Shown here one piece after another: positions 56,621-64,000 of a DNA stretch of 64,000 nt (the first letter of the stretch is position 1; each line of letters begins with the position of its first letter). The stretch comes from JBJFGR01 sp051892875 (GTDB lineage Bacteria > Pseudomonadota > Gammaproteobacteria > Enterobacterales > Succinivibrionaceae), in assembly GCA_051892875.1 (NCBI GenBank), contig JBJFGR010000026.1, positions 10,160 to 74,159 on the forward strand. Direction: 5' to 3'. The position numbers and the translations under genes were made by a program. The notes beneath the pieces were generated by a model. It ran no database searches and had not been told where the DNA came from. It was given only the letters and a program-made list of their open reading frames with translations.

Positions 56621-57784
56621 CTATCCAAGAATACGACCTAGTTGATTTAATACATAATCTTGATGGATTTTTTCTTGTTCTAGTCTGTTTAAATAAGATT
56701 GCTTAAGTATTTGTATAGCTTCAATTTCCATTGCGGTTAAAAATGAGCTACTTAGGTCTACTTCAGTACTTTCTGGTTCGTGAACCATTTCCTTTGGATG
56801 ATTGATTATGGTTTCCTTATCCATCATTATGGATTTTACATCAATTCCAGCATTTCTTCGAAATCTTTCAAGCATGGCGAATCCCCAGGAATCAACATCC
56901 CCCCAATATAAAACATCTTTTTGCTTTAACCATTTCGCCGTAGACCAAGCTAGGTTGTTACCACATCCAAAAATAATAGTTGTATCTGGAAAGTTAGGAA
57001 CCATATAGCCTGACTGAATATTTTCAACTACAAGTATTTTTGTTCCAGGAAGTTCTGTATTAATCAAATCTGATGCACAAACCTGTATTACTCCAAAACC
57101 ACTATTTTGACATGTTCTAACATACACGAAGCCTGCAGGCTTCTGTAGTACCCCTAACCAATATTCAAGATTATCATTAGGAGCAGCTTCTATTGGTAGA
57201 GCAGCTTTTAATATTGATAAGATAAGCTTGTCATTTTTCTCTAAAAACTTAGTATCAATATGTTGTATAGGTAAGGCTCTTAAATAAAAATTTTTTCCCA
57301 TACCTTTTTTAAGCTGGGGTAACACAGTGCAAAGTTTATTCACTGTATCCTTATCAAGTTCCCAAAGGTCATTAATAAGAGAATAGAAATTACCTTTATC
57401 ACACTGTGGCCACACCAAAGATAATTGTTGTACTGTTTCTAAAAAATTCTGTAAAGTTGTAGCAGTTGATTTTGGCAGTAGCTCTAGAAATTCATTTATA
57501 TCATGAATTACTAACTTTGATGGTATATCTTGTTTATCTTCTGCAAACCTAAAGGTAATGCTTTTATATACAACAGCATTCTGATTCCTAAAATTTCTCC
57601 AATCTTGGATAAAACGATAGAAGGCTCCAGTATCCTTAAGAGCACTATTGCCTGTAGGTGGTTGTAGATTTATTTCCTTAAAGGACTTCTCTCCACTTAA
57701 TACCTCCCCAAGGCGCTTTTTAGCGCTAGATGAGGATGTATAATAATCTATGAGCTTTTTAACAGCATCCTTTACAAGTATCAT
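56621..57784 (-). CDS. jetD: Wadjet type I nuclease subunit JetD
   Basis: 387 residues. N-terminal DUF3322 region, then the TOPRIM-like DUF2220 domain with Glu254 in LVVENIQS and the DxD pair Asp296/Asp298 in LYWGDVDSWGF. In Wadjet, JetD cuts circular plasmid DNA after extrusion by JetABC. The metal-binding residues are intact, so the nuclease is probably active. It starts at the jetC stop (TAATG overlap). A shallow hairpin covers its stop codon. Confidence 0.93.
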   Translation of the reverse strand: MILVKDAVKKLIDYYTSSSSAKKRLGEVLSGEKSFKEINLQPPTGNSALKDTGAFYRFIQDWRNFRNQNAVVYKSITFRFAEDKQDIPSKLVIHDINEFLELLPKSTATTLQNFLETVQQLSLVWPQCDKGNFYSLINDLWELDKDTVNKLCTVLPQLKKGMGKNFYLRALPIQHIDTKFLEKNDKLILSILKAALPIEAAPNDNLEYWLGVLQKPAGFVYVRTCQNSGFGVIQVCASDLINTELPGTKILVVENIQSGYMVPNFPDTTIIFGCGNNLAWSTAKWLKQKDVLYWGDVDSWGFAMLERFRRNAGIDVKSIMMDKETIINHPKEMVHEPESTEVDLSSSFLTAMEIEAIQILKQSYLNRLEQEKIHQDYVLNQLGRILG

Positions 57785-60700
57785 TAACCTTCACCACCAT
57801 TATCTATAGTAATTCCTAAGCTCTGTAATTCCGTAGCTCTACCTTCTTCAATCTGAGCATCATATTCATCCCAAGTAAGTTCACTAATTGAGCTTGAATG
57901 AGTATTGATATCTCTAGACATAATTATTAGAGAGCGAGCATAGTCTCTTGCAACATCTATGTTCTTAAATGGAGTTATTAGATTTACATGAAGGCGAAGC
58001 TCCTTGAAGATCTTTAGAACTCTAACACTCACGGCATCTGATGTATTACTAAAGGCTTCATCCAAAAATACAGTTGAATACACTGGACATTCACCATTTT
58101 CAGGAGTAAGTACATAGGCCAATGAGGCAGCAACCACGGTTCCTGCAAAAGCTTCCTTTTCACCACCAGACTTGCCACTAGACGAATCAAGAACATCTTT
58201 AATTTCTTTTGTTTCTCTATCAAGTTCTTGAGCTGTAAACTGAACCTGTAATCTTGGATCTAGTAATCGTTTTGAATCTATAGAAGATGACTTTAATGCT
58301 GATTCCAAGGTTTCAATTACCTTTGAAATAGCAGAATATCTTTTTTCATGATCATCTGATGAAATCATATTTAACACCTTGCTGGTGTTTCTGCTAAATT
58401 CATCTATATAAATGAATTTAGGTCTAGTATCCTTAATACAAAGGAAAGTATTTTCTCTAAATTCAGTTTTTTCTAGAACCTGATTAATTTTACCAATACG
58501 CTCTCTTATAGCGTTAAGCTCACTCTTCATCTTCTGATCAATACAAGCTACTGATTGAGTAACCTCATTAGTAAGCTTTTCTTTAAACTCTTCCACAAGA
58601 GCTGGTAAACCTTCTCTTTCTATATTATCTAAGTGATTCATATAATTTGGAAGCGCTAAAAAATCAGAACCCCAATCGGCAGTGATAGTTTCCCACTTAG
58701 TCGAAAATTTGATAAAGATATTGGTTACCTTGTTTATAATATCATTAATGCTATCTTCTTTACTCTTTAGTCGGTAATTAAATCTATCGCCAACCTTTTT
58801 ACCAAAATCGCTATCATATATAGGTTTATGACAAGATGCCTGAATTTCCTTACAGATCTTTAGAATAAGATCTAGAACCTTCTTTTCAATATCATTATTT
58901 TCTAAGTCTCTAAAATGAGAGAGCTTAACTTCAGTGGATTTTAAGGCTTCTGATACAGATATTTTTTTACCAGCTATACTAAATAGCTCCTTATCAACCA
59001 GGGCTCTAGTTTTCTTAGCTTCTTCCCACAATTCACGAAGCTTTTTAGTATCATCACTAGTACGAATTTTTTCAGCACTAGCTCTGATTTCATCTATCTT
59101 TTCCTTAATAGATATTGTATCAATATCACTGAAATACTTATAATTTTCAATTCTATTTAGTGCCCTTCTCTGATTTTCAAGTTGTTGTTTTGTTTCTCTT
59201 AAATTTTTAATCTTTTTTGCTATATCTAGTAATTGTTTTTCCAATTTAGAATAGTCTTCTTGAAGCAATGATAGTCTTTCCTTTATAGAAAAACCTGTAC
59301 ACCAATCATGGCGATCATCTATTCTAGTAAGATCCTTCTTTTCAAAAGCAAGTCCCTTCTTATGAATAAGACCTTCTCTAGTCATAGAAAATTCAGTGTC
59401 ATTAAGCTCATTCACCGAATCAACACAGGTAAGATCGTGTTTTAACAAGAAGCTCTTTAACCAAGCAGTAAATTCATGTTCCTTCCAGTAAAGCTTTCTT
59501 AAAAAACCTCTATTTCCAAATTCTTGATTACCATCAACTCTACCTGCAACTTGTACTCTTACATGTAGTCCAGTATTGCGAGCATTTAGCCAAGCTGTTA
59601 TGTTTCGATAATCATTCGGAGCAACAATAAGTGTCTGACGAATACCACCTAAAGCTCTTTCAATAGCTCCGTGCCATGATTCTTCCTCTGAACGAACCTC
59701 AATAAGTTCAGCAGCGTAAACTAATTTGCTTCGATCTATAGATAACGATTTTGAAATTTCATTACGTAATTTTTGGAATCTGATATCAATATTAGAATCA
59801 GGATGCTTTTCAAGATCGGTAATTTCATCCTTAATTGAATTTAATTCTTTAACCTTATCTTCCTGTTCTGCTTCTAGTCTACCAATACGACCAGAATTAC
59901 CTTCAATACTGTCACTAATTTTTATTTCCATCACACTGCAGTAATCAAGATTTTTCTGAAAATCTTCACTTGTTTTTGGAACTTCCATTCCTGCGGCTTG
60001 AACTAATTCAACATAATCAGATCTAATTCTTTCTACTTTTTGGTATTCAATTTCCTTTTGACGAATTTCGTTCTCAAAACTTTCTAGAACATCTCCACCA
60101 TTTTTTAGATAGTTTTCATGACAAAGTTCAATGTAGTGTTCAGTATCCTGCTTTTTAATTTCTAGTTCCCTTTCCTTCGCGATAAGCTGTTCTAATTGTT
60201 TGTTATATTCCTTACAATTAGCAGAAAGCTCCTTAACAGCTATTCCTGCAGCATATCCTTCAAAGCTACTTATAGCATCTTTAAATAATTCAGCTTCTGC
60301 TATATTTTTACTATAATCACTATTTAGCTGACGGAGTGGTAATAAGCATTCCATTCTAGCTCTAGCATCCATAAGCTTTTCATGAGTGATACGTAGATCT
60401 GAAAACTGATTCACTGCAGCTTCAGCATCCTGCTTTATTTCACCAGGCTCTAATACGAGAGTACGTATTAAAGTAGTAAGATCATCAATTTTTTTAAGAC
60501 CTAAGGCTCTAGAAAGCAATGCTGGAGCATTCTGGTTATCCATATGCAATTTATGAGTAAAATGAGTAAAGTATTCTGAAAAATTGTTATCACAAACTCT
60601 AACGTCATCATATTGCTTTAACCAACTTTTTAAATGTCTTATGTCATGATTACTAAAGTGAGACAGTATATCCTTAATGCTAATATCTGTTTCACCAACA

Positions 60701-61131
60701 ATATAGATTCTTTTTACATCAGCAACAGACATGCCTTGACCAGTAATTGAAAATATACCAATCAAAACAACCTTATGATCTGATTCGGTATGACAATATA
60801 CGGCCTTAATTACAGAGACTACAGAACCGATACGAAGATTTCGGCTTACCTGACCTTCTTCTTCACTTAAAGCTCTACCATAGCTACCTCTCATATAGGA
60901 CACAATACTACGATCAGATTTGTCACCTTGAGCAGCTGCCATGTTAAAGCCTGCATTACCAGCAGGACGAAGTAGCACCATTAGACCATCTATAATAGTA
61001 GACTTACCAGCGCCGTTTTCACCTGTTATCAAGGTTCCATTTTCGTTAATTGAAATTGTATGCAATCCTTGGAAGGAGCCCCAGTTATATACGGAAAGCG
61101 TACTTAGCTTAATCTGATCAGTATTTGCCAT
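57784..61131 (-). CDS. jetC: Wadjet type I SMC-like ATPase JetC
   Basis: 1115 residues, MukB/MksB-like. Walker A GENGAGKST (37-45), then two long coiled-coil arms around a hinge region (about 440-560). The C-terminal ABC signature KSGGEKEAF is near 987-995 and Walker B VFLDEAFSNTSD has Asp1024/Glu1025. It forms the loop-extruding motor with JetA and JetB. It overlaps jetB and jetD by the TAATG arrangement on each side. G+C and codon use look richer than in the genes before 56 kb. Confidence 0.95.
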   Translation of the reverse strand: MANTDQIKLSTLSVYNWGSFQGLHTISINENGTLITGENGAGKSTIIDGLMVLLRPAGNAGFNMAAAQGDKSDRSIVSYMRGSYGRALSEEEGQVSRNLRIGSVVSVIKAVYCHTESDHKVVLIGIFSITGQGMSVADVKRIYIVGETDISIKDILSHFSNHDIRHLKSWLKQYDDVRVCDNNFSEYFTHFTHKLHMDNQNAPALLSRALGLKKIDDLTTLIRTLVLEPGEIKQDAEAAVNQFSDLRITHEKLMDARARMECLLPLRQLNSDYSKNIAEAELFKDAISSFEGYAAGIAVKELSANCKEYNKQLEQLIAKERELEIKKQDTEHYIELCHENYLKNGGDVLESFENEIRQKEIEYQKVERIRSDYVELVQAAGMEVPKTSEDFQKNLDYCSVMEIKISDSIEGNSGRIGRLEAEQEDKVKELNSIKDEITDLEKHPDSNIDIRFQKLRNEISKSLSIDRSKLVYAAELIEVRSEEESWHGAIERALGGIRQTLIVAPNDYRNITAWLNARNTGLHVRVQVAGRVDGNQEFGNRGFLRKLYWKEHEFTAWLKSFLLKHDLTCVDSVNELNDTEFSMTREGLIHKKGLAFEKKDLTRIDDRHDWCTGFSIKERLSLLQEDYSKLEKQLLDIAKKIKNLRETKQQLENQRRALNRIENYKYFSDIDTISIKEKIDEIRASAEKIRTSDDTKKLRELWEEAKKTRALVDKELFSIAGKKISVSEALKSTEVKLSHFRDLENNDIEKKVLDLILKICKEIQASCHKPIYDSDFGKKVGDRFNYRLKSKEDSINDIINKVTNIFIKFSTKWETITADWGSDFLALPNYMNHLDNIEREGLPALVEEFKEKLTNEVTQSVACIDQKMKSELNAIRERIGKINQVLEKTEFRENTFLCIKDTRPKFIYIDEFSRNTSKVLNMISSDDHEKRYSAISKVIETLESALKSSSIDSKRLLDPRLQVQFTAQELDRETKEIKDVLDSSSGKSGGEKEAFAGTVVAASLAYVLTPENGECPVYSTVFLDEAFSNTSDAVSVRVLKIFKELRLHVNLITPFKNIDVARDYARSLIIMSRDINTHSSSISELTWDEYDAQIEEGRATELQSLGITIDNGGEG

Positions 61132-61937
61132 TATTCATCTCCTTCCACTTCATCTTCTTCTTCTTTGCTTGTTGCATTGGCCATTACCTTTTTACGTTTA
61201 CTGCTGATAGGTTGACTAATCAGTTTATTGTATTCCTCTAATAGAGATTTCATGAATTCAGCATTAACTACATATCTTATAAGTGGCGAAACCATAATTC
61301 GGTCTTCATCCTCACCTGGAAGGATTTTGATTAATTTCTTTTCCTCTAAACGATTTAACACTCCACCAATACGTTTTTTTAAGGTCTGACTGCTAGCTGT
61401 AATATCGTGATATGGTGTTAGCATATTTTCAATTCGGTCGTAACCCATAACAATAGTTGTTTCACCACCAGTATATCTTTCGTGATAATATTTTCTGATT
61501 ACTAAAAGTACGAGTGTATCAAAGATCTGAAGCTTACGACTTACTATTAAAAAATTATCCTTATCAAAATCCTCAGCAGGTGCATTTTGATTATCAGCTT
61601 CACTTATAGCATTTTCTTCATCAGTTATTTCTTCTTCTCTACGAAGATTTTCAATATATGCTAAACCATTTTCTTCACTAATTTGGAGTTTTAAATTGAT
61701 ATTACGGAGGTAAGCACTAATTTCATCCTTGTGAATGAATAGCTCCTTAAATCTAGCTTCATGCTCTCTCTGTTGCATATTACCTTTTTTAAGAAGTTCT
61801 ATAATGATATTACGAATATTTTGTGAAAACTCCTTCTCAGCATTATTAGTTACAGATGCTTCACCATTAAGATTAACATTATTAGCTACATTAGCAATAT
61901 CTGTTGCTTTAGTTGTATTTGTTGCATTATCTGTCAT
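61131..61937 (-). CDS. jetB: Wadjet type I subunit JetB (MksE-like, DUF4194)
   Basis: 268 residues. A polar N-terminal 30 residues rich in Asn, Ala and Thr precede the winged-helix body (FLIVSRKLQIFDTLVLLVIRKYYHERY, then RIGGVLNRLEEKKLIKIL) of the kite-like MukE/MksE family. The C-terminus is acidic with a basic patch. It bridges the JetA kleisin and JetC heads. GAGGAG lies ten bases upstream of the ATG, inside the jetA end. Confidence 0.9.
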   Translation of the reverse strand: MTDNATNTTKATDIANVANNVNLNGEASVTNNAEKEFSQNIRNIIIELLKKGNMQQREHEARFKELFIHKDEISAYLRNINLKLQISEENGLAYIENLRREEEITDEENAISEADNQNAPAEDFDKDNFLIVSRKLQIFDTLVLLVIRKYYHERYTGGETTIVMGYDRIENMLTPYHDITASSQTLKKRIGGVLNRLEEKKLIKILPGEDEDRIMVSPLIRYVVNAEFMKSLLEEYNKLISQPISSKRKKVMANATSKEEEDEVEGDE

Positions 61938-61943
61938 TTAAAA

Positions 61944-63425
61944 TCACTCCTCATCCACTACTTTACTATGCTTCATACTATTACGTATATCCTGACTAGA
62001 AAGTATCTGTCGAGGAATGCTTATTTTTAAAATAGAACCAGGCTTTCTACAATCTCGAACCTCCACCGTATCCTTTTCTGAATTGTCAGTTCTAGCTTTG
62101 TATTCGCCTGCTGCTCTAACGTAAGAGACCACCTCTTGTAAGCCATACCTAATGGTATTTTTACGTATAATATCTGCAACAGACATTTCAGAGGCATTTC
62201 CCAATGTTTTGATTATAGATTTACGGATTTCAGACATTCTTACCAAATCTAAATTCTTTAAGATTCGTTGGCTAACTGTTGATGAATTTTCATGTTCCTC
62301 AATATCGGAGTAATCAGTGATTTCATTTGGCCTTTTTAAGGTTATAGCAAGAGGACTTGACACCTTCACTGTACCTGTATCAATAACAACCTCTATTTCA
62401 GTCCTTAAATTAATATCACGCTTGTGCATGGTAACTCCAGTTCTTTCAAGCTGCTGTAGTAATTTAGATACCACGAAATTTTCCTGAAAATCAGAACTCT
62501 CAATATAAATACGAAGGTTTTCATCGATTCTAGCTCTAACCTTTCTTACTCGGTCACATTCTCTTACTAAGATATCCACTAGCTTACGTAAGAATTCAGA
62601 TTGTTCTTTAGATATGTATTTTGCAACAGGTTGAGAAAGTATATAGCTAACCTGATCCTTAAAAGCTTGCATATTGTCATGATCACAGATCAACTTAAAA
62701 AATCCATCATAGGCTGCACCATGATCAGTTTTTCTTTGGCGTTTTTCTTCATCAAGCACATGTTTAAGCACCCGACCTTTGGTGCCACCTTTTTCTATCA
62801 TTTTAACTCTGATTGCACGATCTATATTTCTTGTTTCCTCTTCTAGTAAACGGAAGTCATCTGGAAGTCTTACAGCTAAATCACTAATAGCGCGGATTCT
62901 CTCCTTCTTTTCTGATTCAGTAAGACCTTTATCCTTACCAGAGGATATCATCTTTATTCTAGTATCAAGCTCGTCTCTTTGTTCACGAAGAGCTGCAATT
63001 CTTAGCTTATTATCTGTTCCAATATCGATACAAAATTGGCGAATTTCATTTTGGAGTATCTGTAAATGAGTAGCTGATGTTGATACCGTGTTATTCTTGA
63101 TCATTTTACAGAAGCTTATAGCTTTCTGAGCAGAATCAGTCATAATAATGGTATTATTCATTTCCATTATCCATCCCTTATCCATCCACTCACGAAGATA
63201 TTCAGTAGCAGGACGTTCAGCATCTAATTTTTCTTGCTTTCTATATTCCTCTAAAAATTCTTTTAAATTTGCTCTTGCTGTGTCATAAGCAACTTCACGT
63301 TCTTCAGTAAAAATATTTTTTAGATAAGCAATAATAAGAGGCGCCGTTTCTGCTCTAAGAAGCTTCCATGTCCGGTTATCTTGAAGTAAAGCTGAAAGAC
63401 TATTATAGTCATCAATAAAGTTCAT
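61944..63425 (-). CDS. jetA: Wadjet type I kleisin subunit JetA (MksF-like, DUF3375)
   Basis: 493 residues, first gene of the operon. LRAETAPLIIAYLKNIF and REWMDKGWI near the N-terminus, a helical middle, then winged-helix-like C-terminal parts (VADIIRKNTIRYGLQEVVSYVRA) fit the DUF3375/MukF-type kleisin. Together with JetB and JetC it makes the condensin-like complex. The ribosome-binding site is weak. The predicted promoter lies against an insertion-sequence end. Confidence 0.92.
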   Translation of the reverse strand: MNFIDDYNSLSALLQDNRTWKLLRAETAPLIIAYLKNIFTEEREVAYDTARANLKEFLEEYRKQEKLDAERPATEYLREWMDKGWIMEMNNTIIMTDSAQKAISFCKMIKNNTVSTSATHLQILQNEIRQFCIDIGTDNKLRIAALREQRDELDTRIKMISSGKDKGLTESEKKERIRAISDLAVRLPDDFRLLEEETRNIDRAIRVKMIEKGGTKGRVLKHVLDEEKRQRKTDHGAAYDGFFKLICDHDNMQAFKDQVSYILSQPVAKYISKEQSEFLRKLVDILVRECDRVRKVRARIDENLRIYIESSDFQENFVVSKLLQQLERTGVTMHKRDINLRTEIEVVIDTGTVKVSSPLAITLKRPNEITDYSDIEEHENSSTVSQRILKNLDLVRMSEIRKSIIKTLGNASEMSVADIIRKNTIRYGLQEVVSYVRAAGEYKARTDNSEKDTVEVRDCRKPGSILKISIPRQILSSQDIRNSMKHSKVVDEE

Positions 63426-63459
63426 AAAAATTGAAATCCGTTGCTAAAAATACTCGAAC

Positions 63460-63487
63460 ATTATACATTAAGGGACTATAAACTAAA
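63460..63487 (-). promoter_or_regulatory. Possible hybrid jetABCD promoter at an IS end
   Basis: On the minus strand TATAAT (63460-63465) is a perfect -10. The best -35, TTTAGT, is 16 bases away at 63482-63487 and lies within the IS256-like end that begins at 63472. The -35 is weak. Confidence 0.4.
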
Positions 63488-63655
63488 TTTTCCCATATAA
63501 AACAAAGAGGGTTTCTTATGTTATAGTTGAGTAAACAAAAACAAACTAACACAGAGAAACCCATGGAAGATTATATCAAAAATTCCAAGTAAGTCGACAT
63601 GTTTTTAGGTTCTATTGATCCTGTAATTATGGCTCTTGTTAAAAATTTATGGTAA
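63472..63655 (+). pseudogene. Decayed IS256-like left end and transposase N-terminus
   Basis: A terminal-like GGGACTATAAACTAAATTTT (63472 on) is followed by an AGGGTTTCT...AGAAACCC inverted pair, a common leader layout of such elements. An ATG at 63563 starts MEDYIKNSK, then an in-frame TAA, then VDMFLGSIDPVIMALVKNLW and another stop, all in one frame. This resembles the first 30 residues of an IS256-family transposase with a stop codon and loss of the rest. The family call is from memory of such ends and is tentative. Confidence 0.45.
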
Positions 63656-63963
63656 ACCAATATTGATTGAATTTCATTGAAAAAAAAGAGGATCTCTTTA
63701 GAATATTTTTTACCACAAAAACAGTTAAAGGACCCTCTATATGAATTGTACAAATCTATCTATTTTGATCAATTAAATTCTACTCAAACTATAACAATTC
63801 CACATGAATTAAAGAACTTTTCACAAACTTCTACATACTACGAAAATAATAAAAAGAATGAAAATTACATTGTAATAGCAGGTAAACAAATGGGGTAAAT
63901 AACAGTTTTATTAAATATATAAATAGTTTATAATATCTAAAATATTTTTTTAGATTTAGAATT

Positions 63964-64000
63964 ATGAACAAGATTATTTCAATAGGACATGCAGCAAAAA
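63964..64000 (+). CDS. Start of an IS607-like serine recombinase TnpA (partial)
   Basis: The ATG at 63964 opens MNKIISIGHAAK and runs off the window. This is the usual opening of the MerR-like HTH of IS607 TnpA and related resolvases. A TATAAT box lies at 63929-63934, and a hairpin ATCTAAAA/TTTTAGAT at 63935-63956 precedes the start. Only 12 residues are seen; a MerR-type regulator is the main alternative. Confidence 0.4.
   Translation, partial: MNKIISIGHAAK

Noticed and set aside
63677..63898. 73-codon plus-strand ORF near the right end
   Set aside because: It starts with TTG without a ribosome-binding site and the product matches nothing. It lies in decayed IS DNA and is probably chance.

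Overview
The window is AT-rich (very roughly 30 % GC by eye) chromosomal DNA of a gammaproteobacterium. The block lrp-ftsK-lolA-rarA...serS, with trxB nearby, and the ycbZ-fabA pair follow the Escherichia coli gene order. SuhB starts with the E. coli N-terminus, and CsrB-type regulatory RNAs are present. The many glycogen and glucose-1-phosphate genes would suit an anaerobic, carbohydrate-fermenting lineage such as Succinivibrionaceae; that family assignment is inference only.

Layout. 1-5.5 kb: an unknown membrane protein, a DeoR-type repressor with glutamine-dependent NAD synthetase, and a lipoprotein. 5.7-10.6 kb: glycogen debranching enzyme glgX, then fabA and the Lon-like ycbZ on the minus strand. 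10.9-16.0 kb, all plus strand: the OLD-type ATPase ybjD, then a small cluster of a 33-codon ORF, a membrane-anchored TIR protein with a DUF6273-like C-terminus, and a DHH/DHHA1 phosphoesterase. 16-20 kb, minus strand: suhB and an AlgJ/X-like plus MBOAT polysaccharide O-acetylation pair. 20-27 kb: ygfB, pgm, a lipoprotein, and glgP behind a long upstream region that carries CRP/FNR-type palindromes and a GGA-rich leader. 27-33 kb: a CsgG/DUF4810/DUF799 lipoprotein trio, an IS21-like HTH remnant, a stand-alone MshEN (PilB/MshE N-terminal) domain protein and an 1107-residue secreted protein. 33-40 kb: rfbA, a cation symporter with cysK, dedA, trmL, trxB and rfbB. 40-54 kb: lrp, ftsK, lolA, rarA, then metF, rapZ, DUF554 and a giant MscS channel inserted before serS. 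54-56 kb: a TSCPD protein, rsfS and two tandem KfrA_N-like DNA-binding genes. 56.6-63.4 kb, minus strand: a complete type I Wadjet operon jetABCD. The window ends in a decayed IS256-like end and the start of an IS607-like recombinase.

How parts fit together. Glycogen breakdown (glgP, glgX, pgm) yields glucose-1-phosphate, which rfbA and rfbB send to dTDP-sugars. Two intergenic RNAs flanking serS-kfrA (about 52.31-52.44 and 56.23-56.34 kb) carry several ACAAGGATGT/AGGATG motifs in hairpin loops and end in terminators, as expected of CsrB/CsrC RNAs that sequester CsrA. The glgP leader has four GGA motifs, one at the ribosome-binding site, so it is a plausible CsrA target. The least familiar unit is the sORF-TIR-DHH cluster, which could be a NAD- or nucleotide-signalling module; this is a hypothesis.
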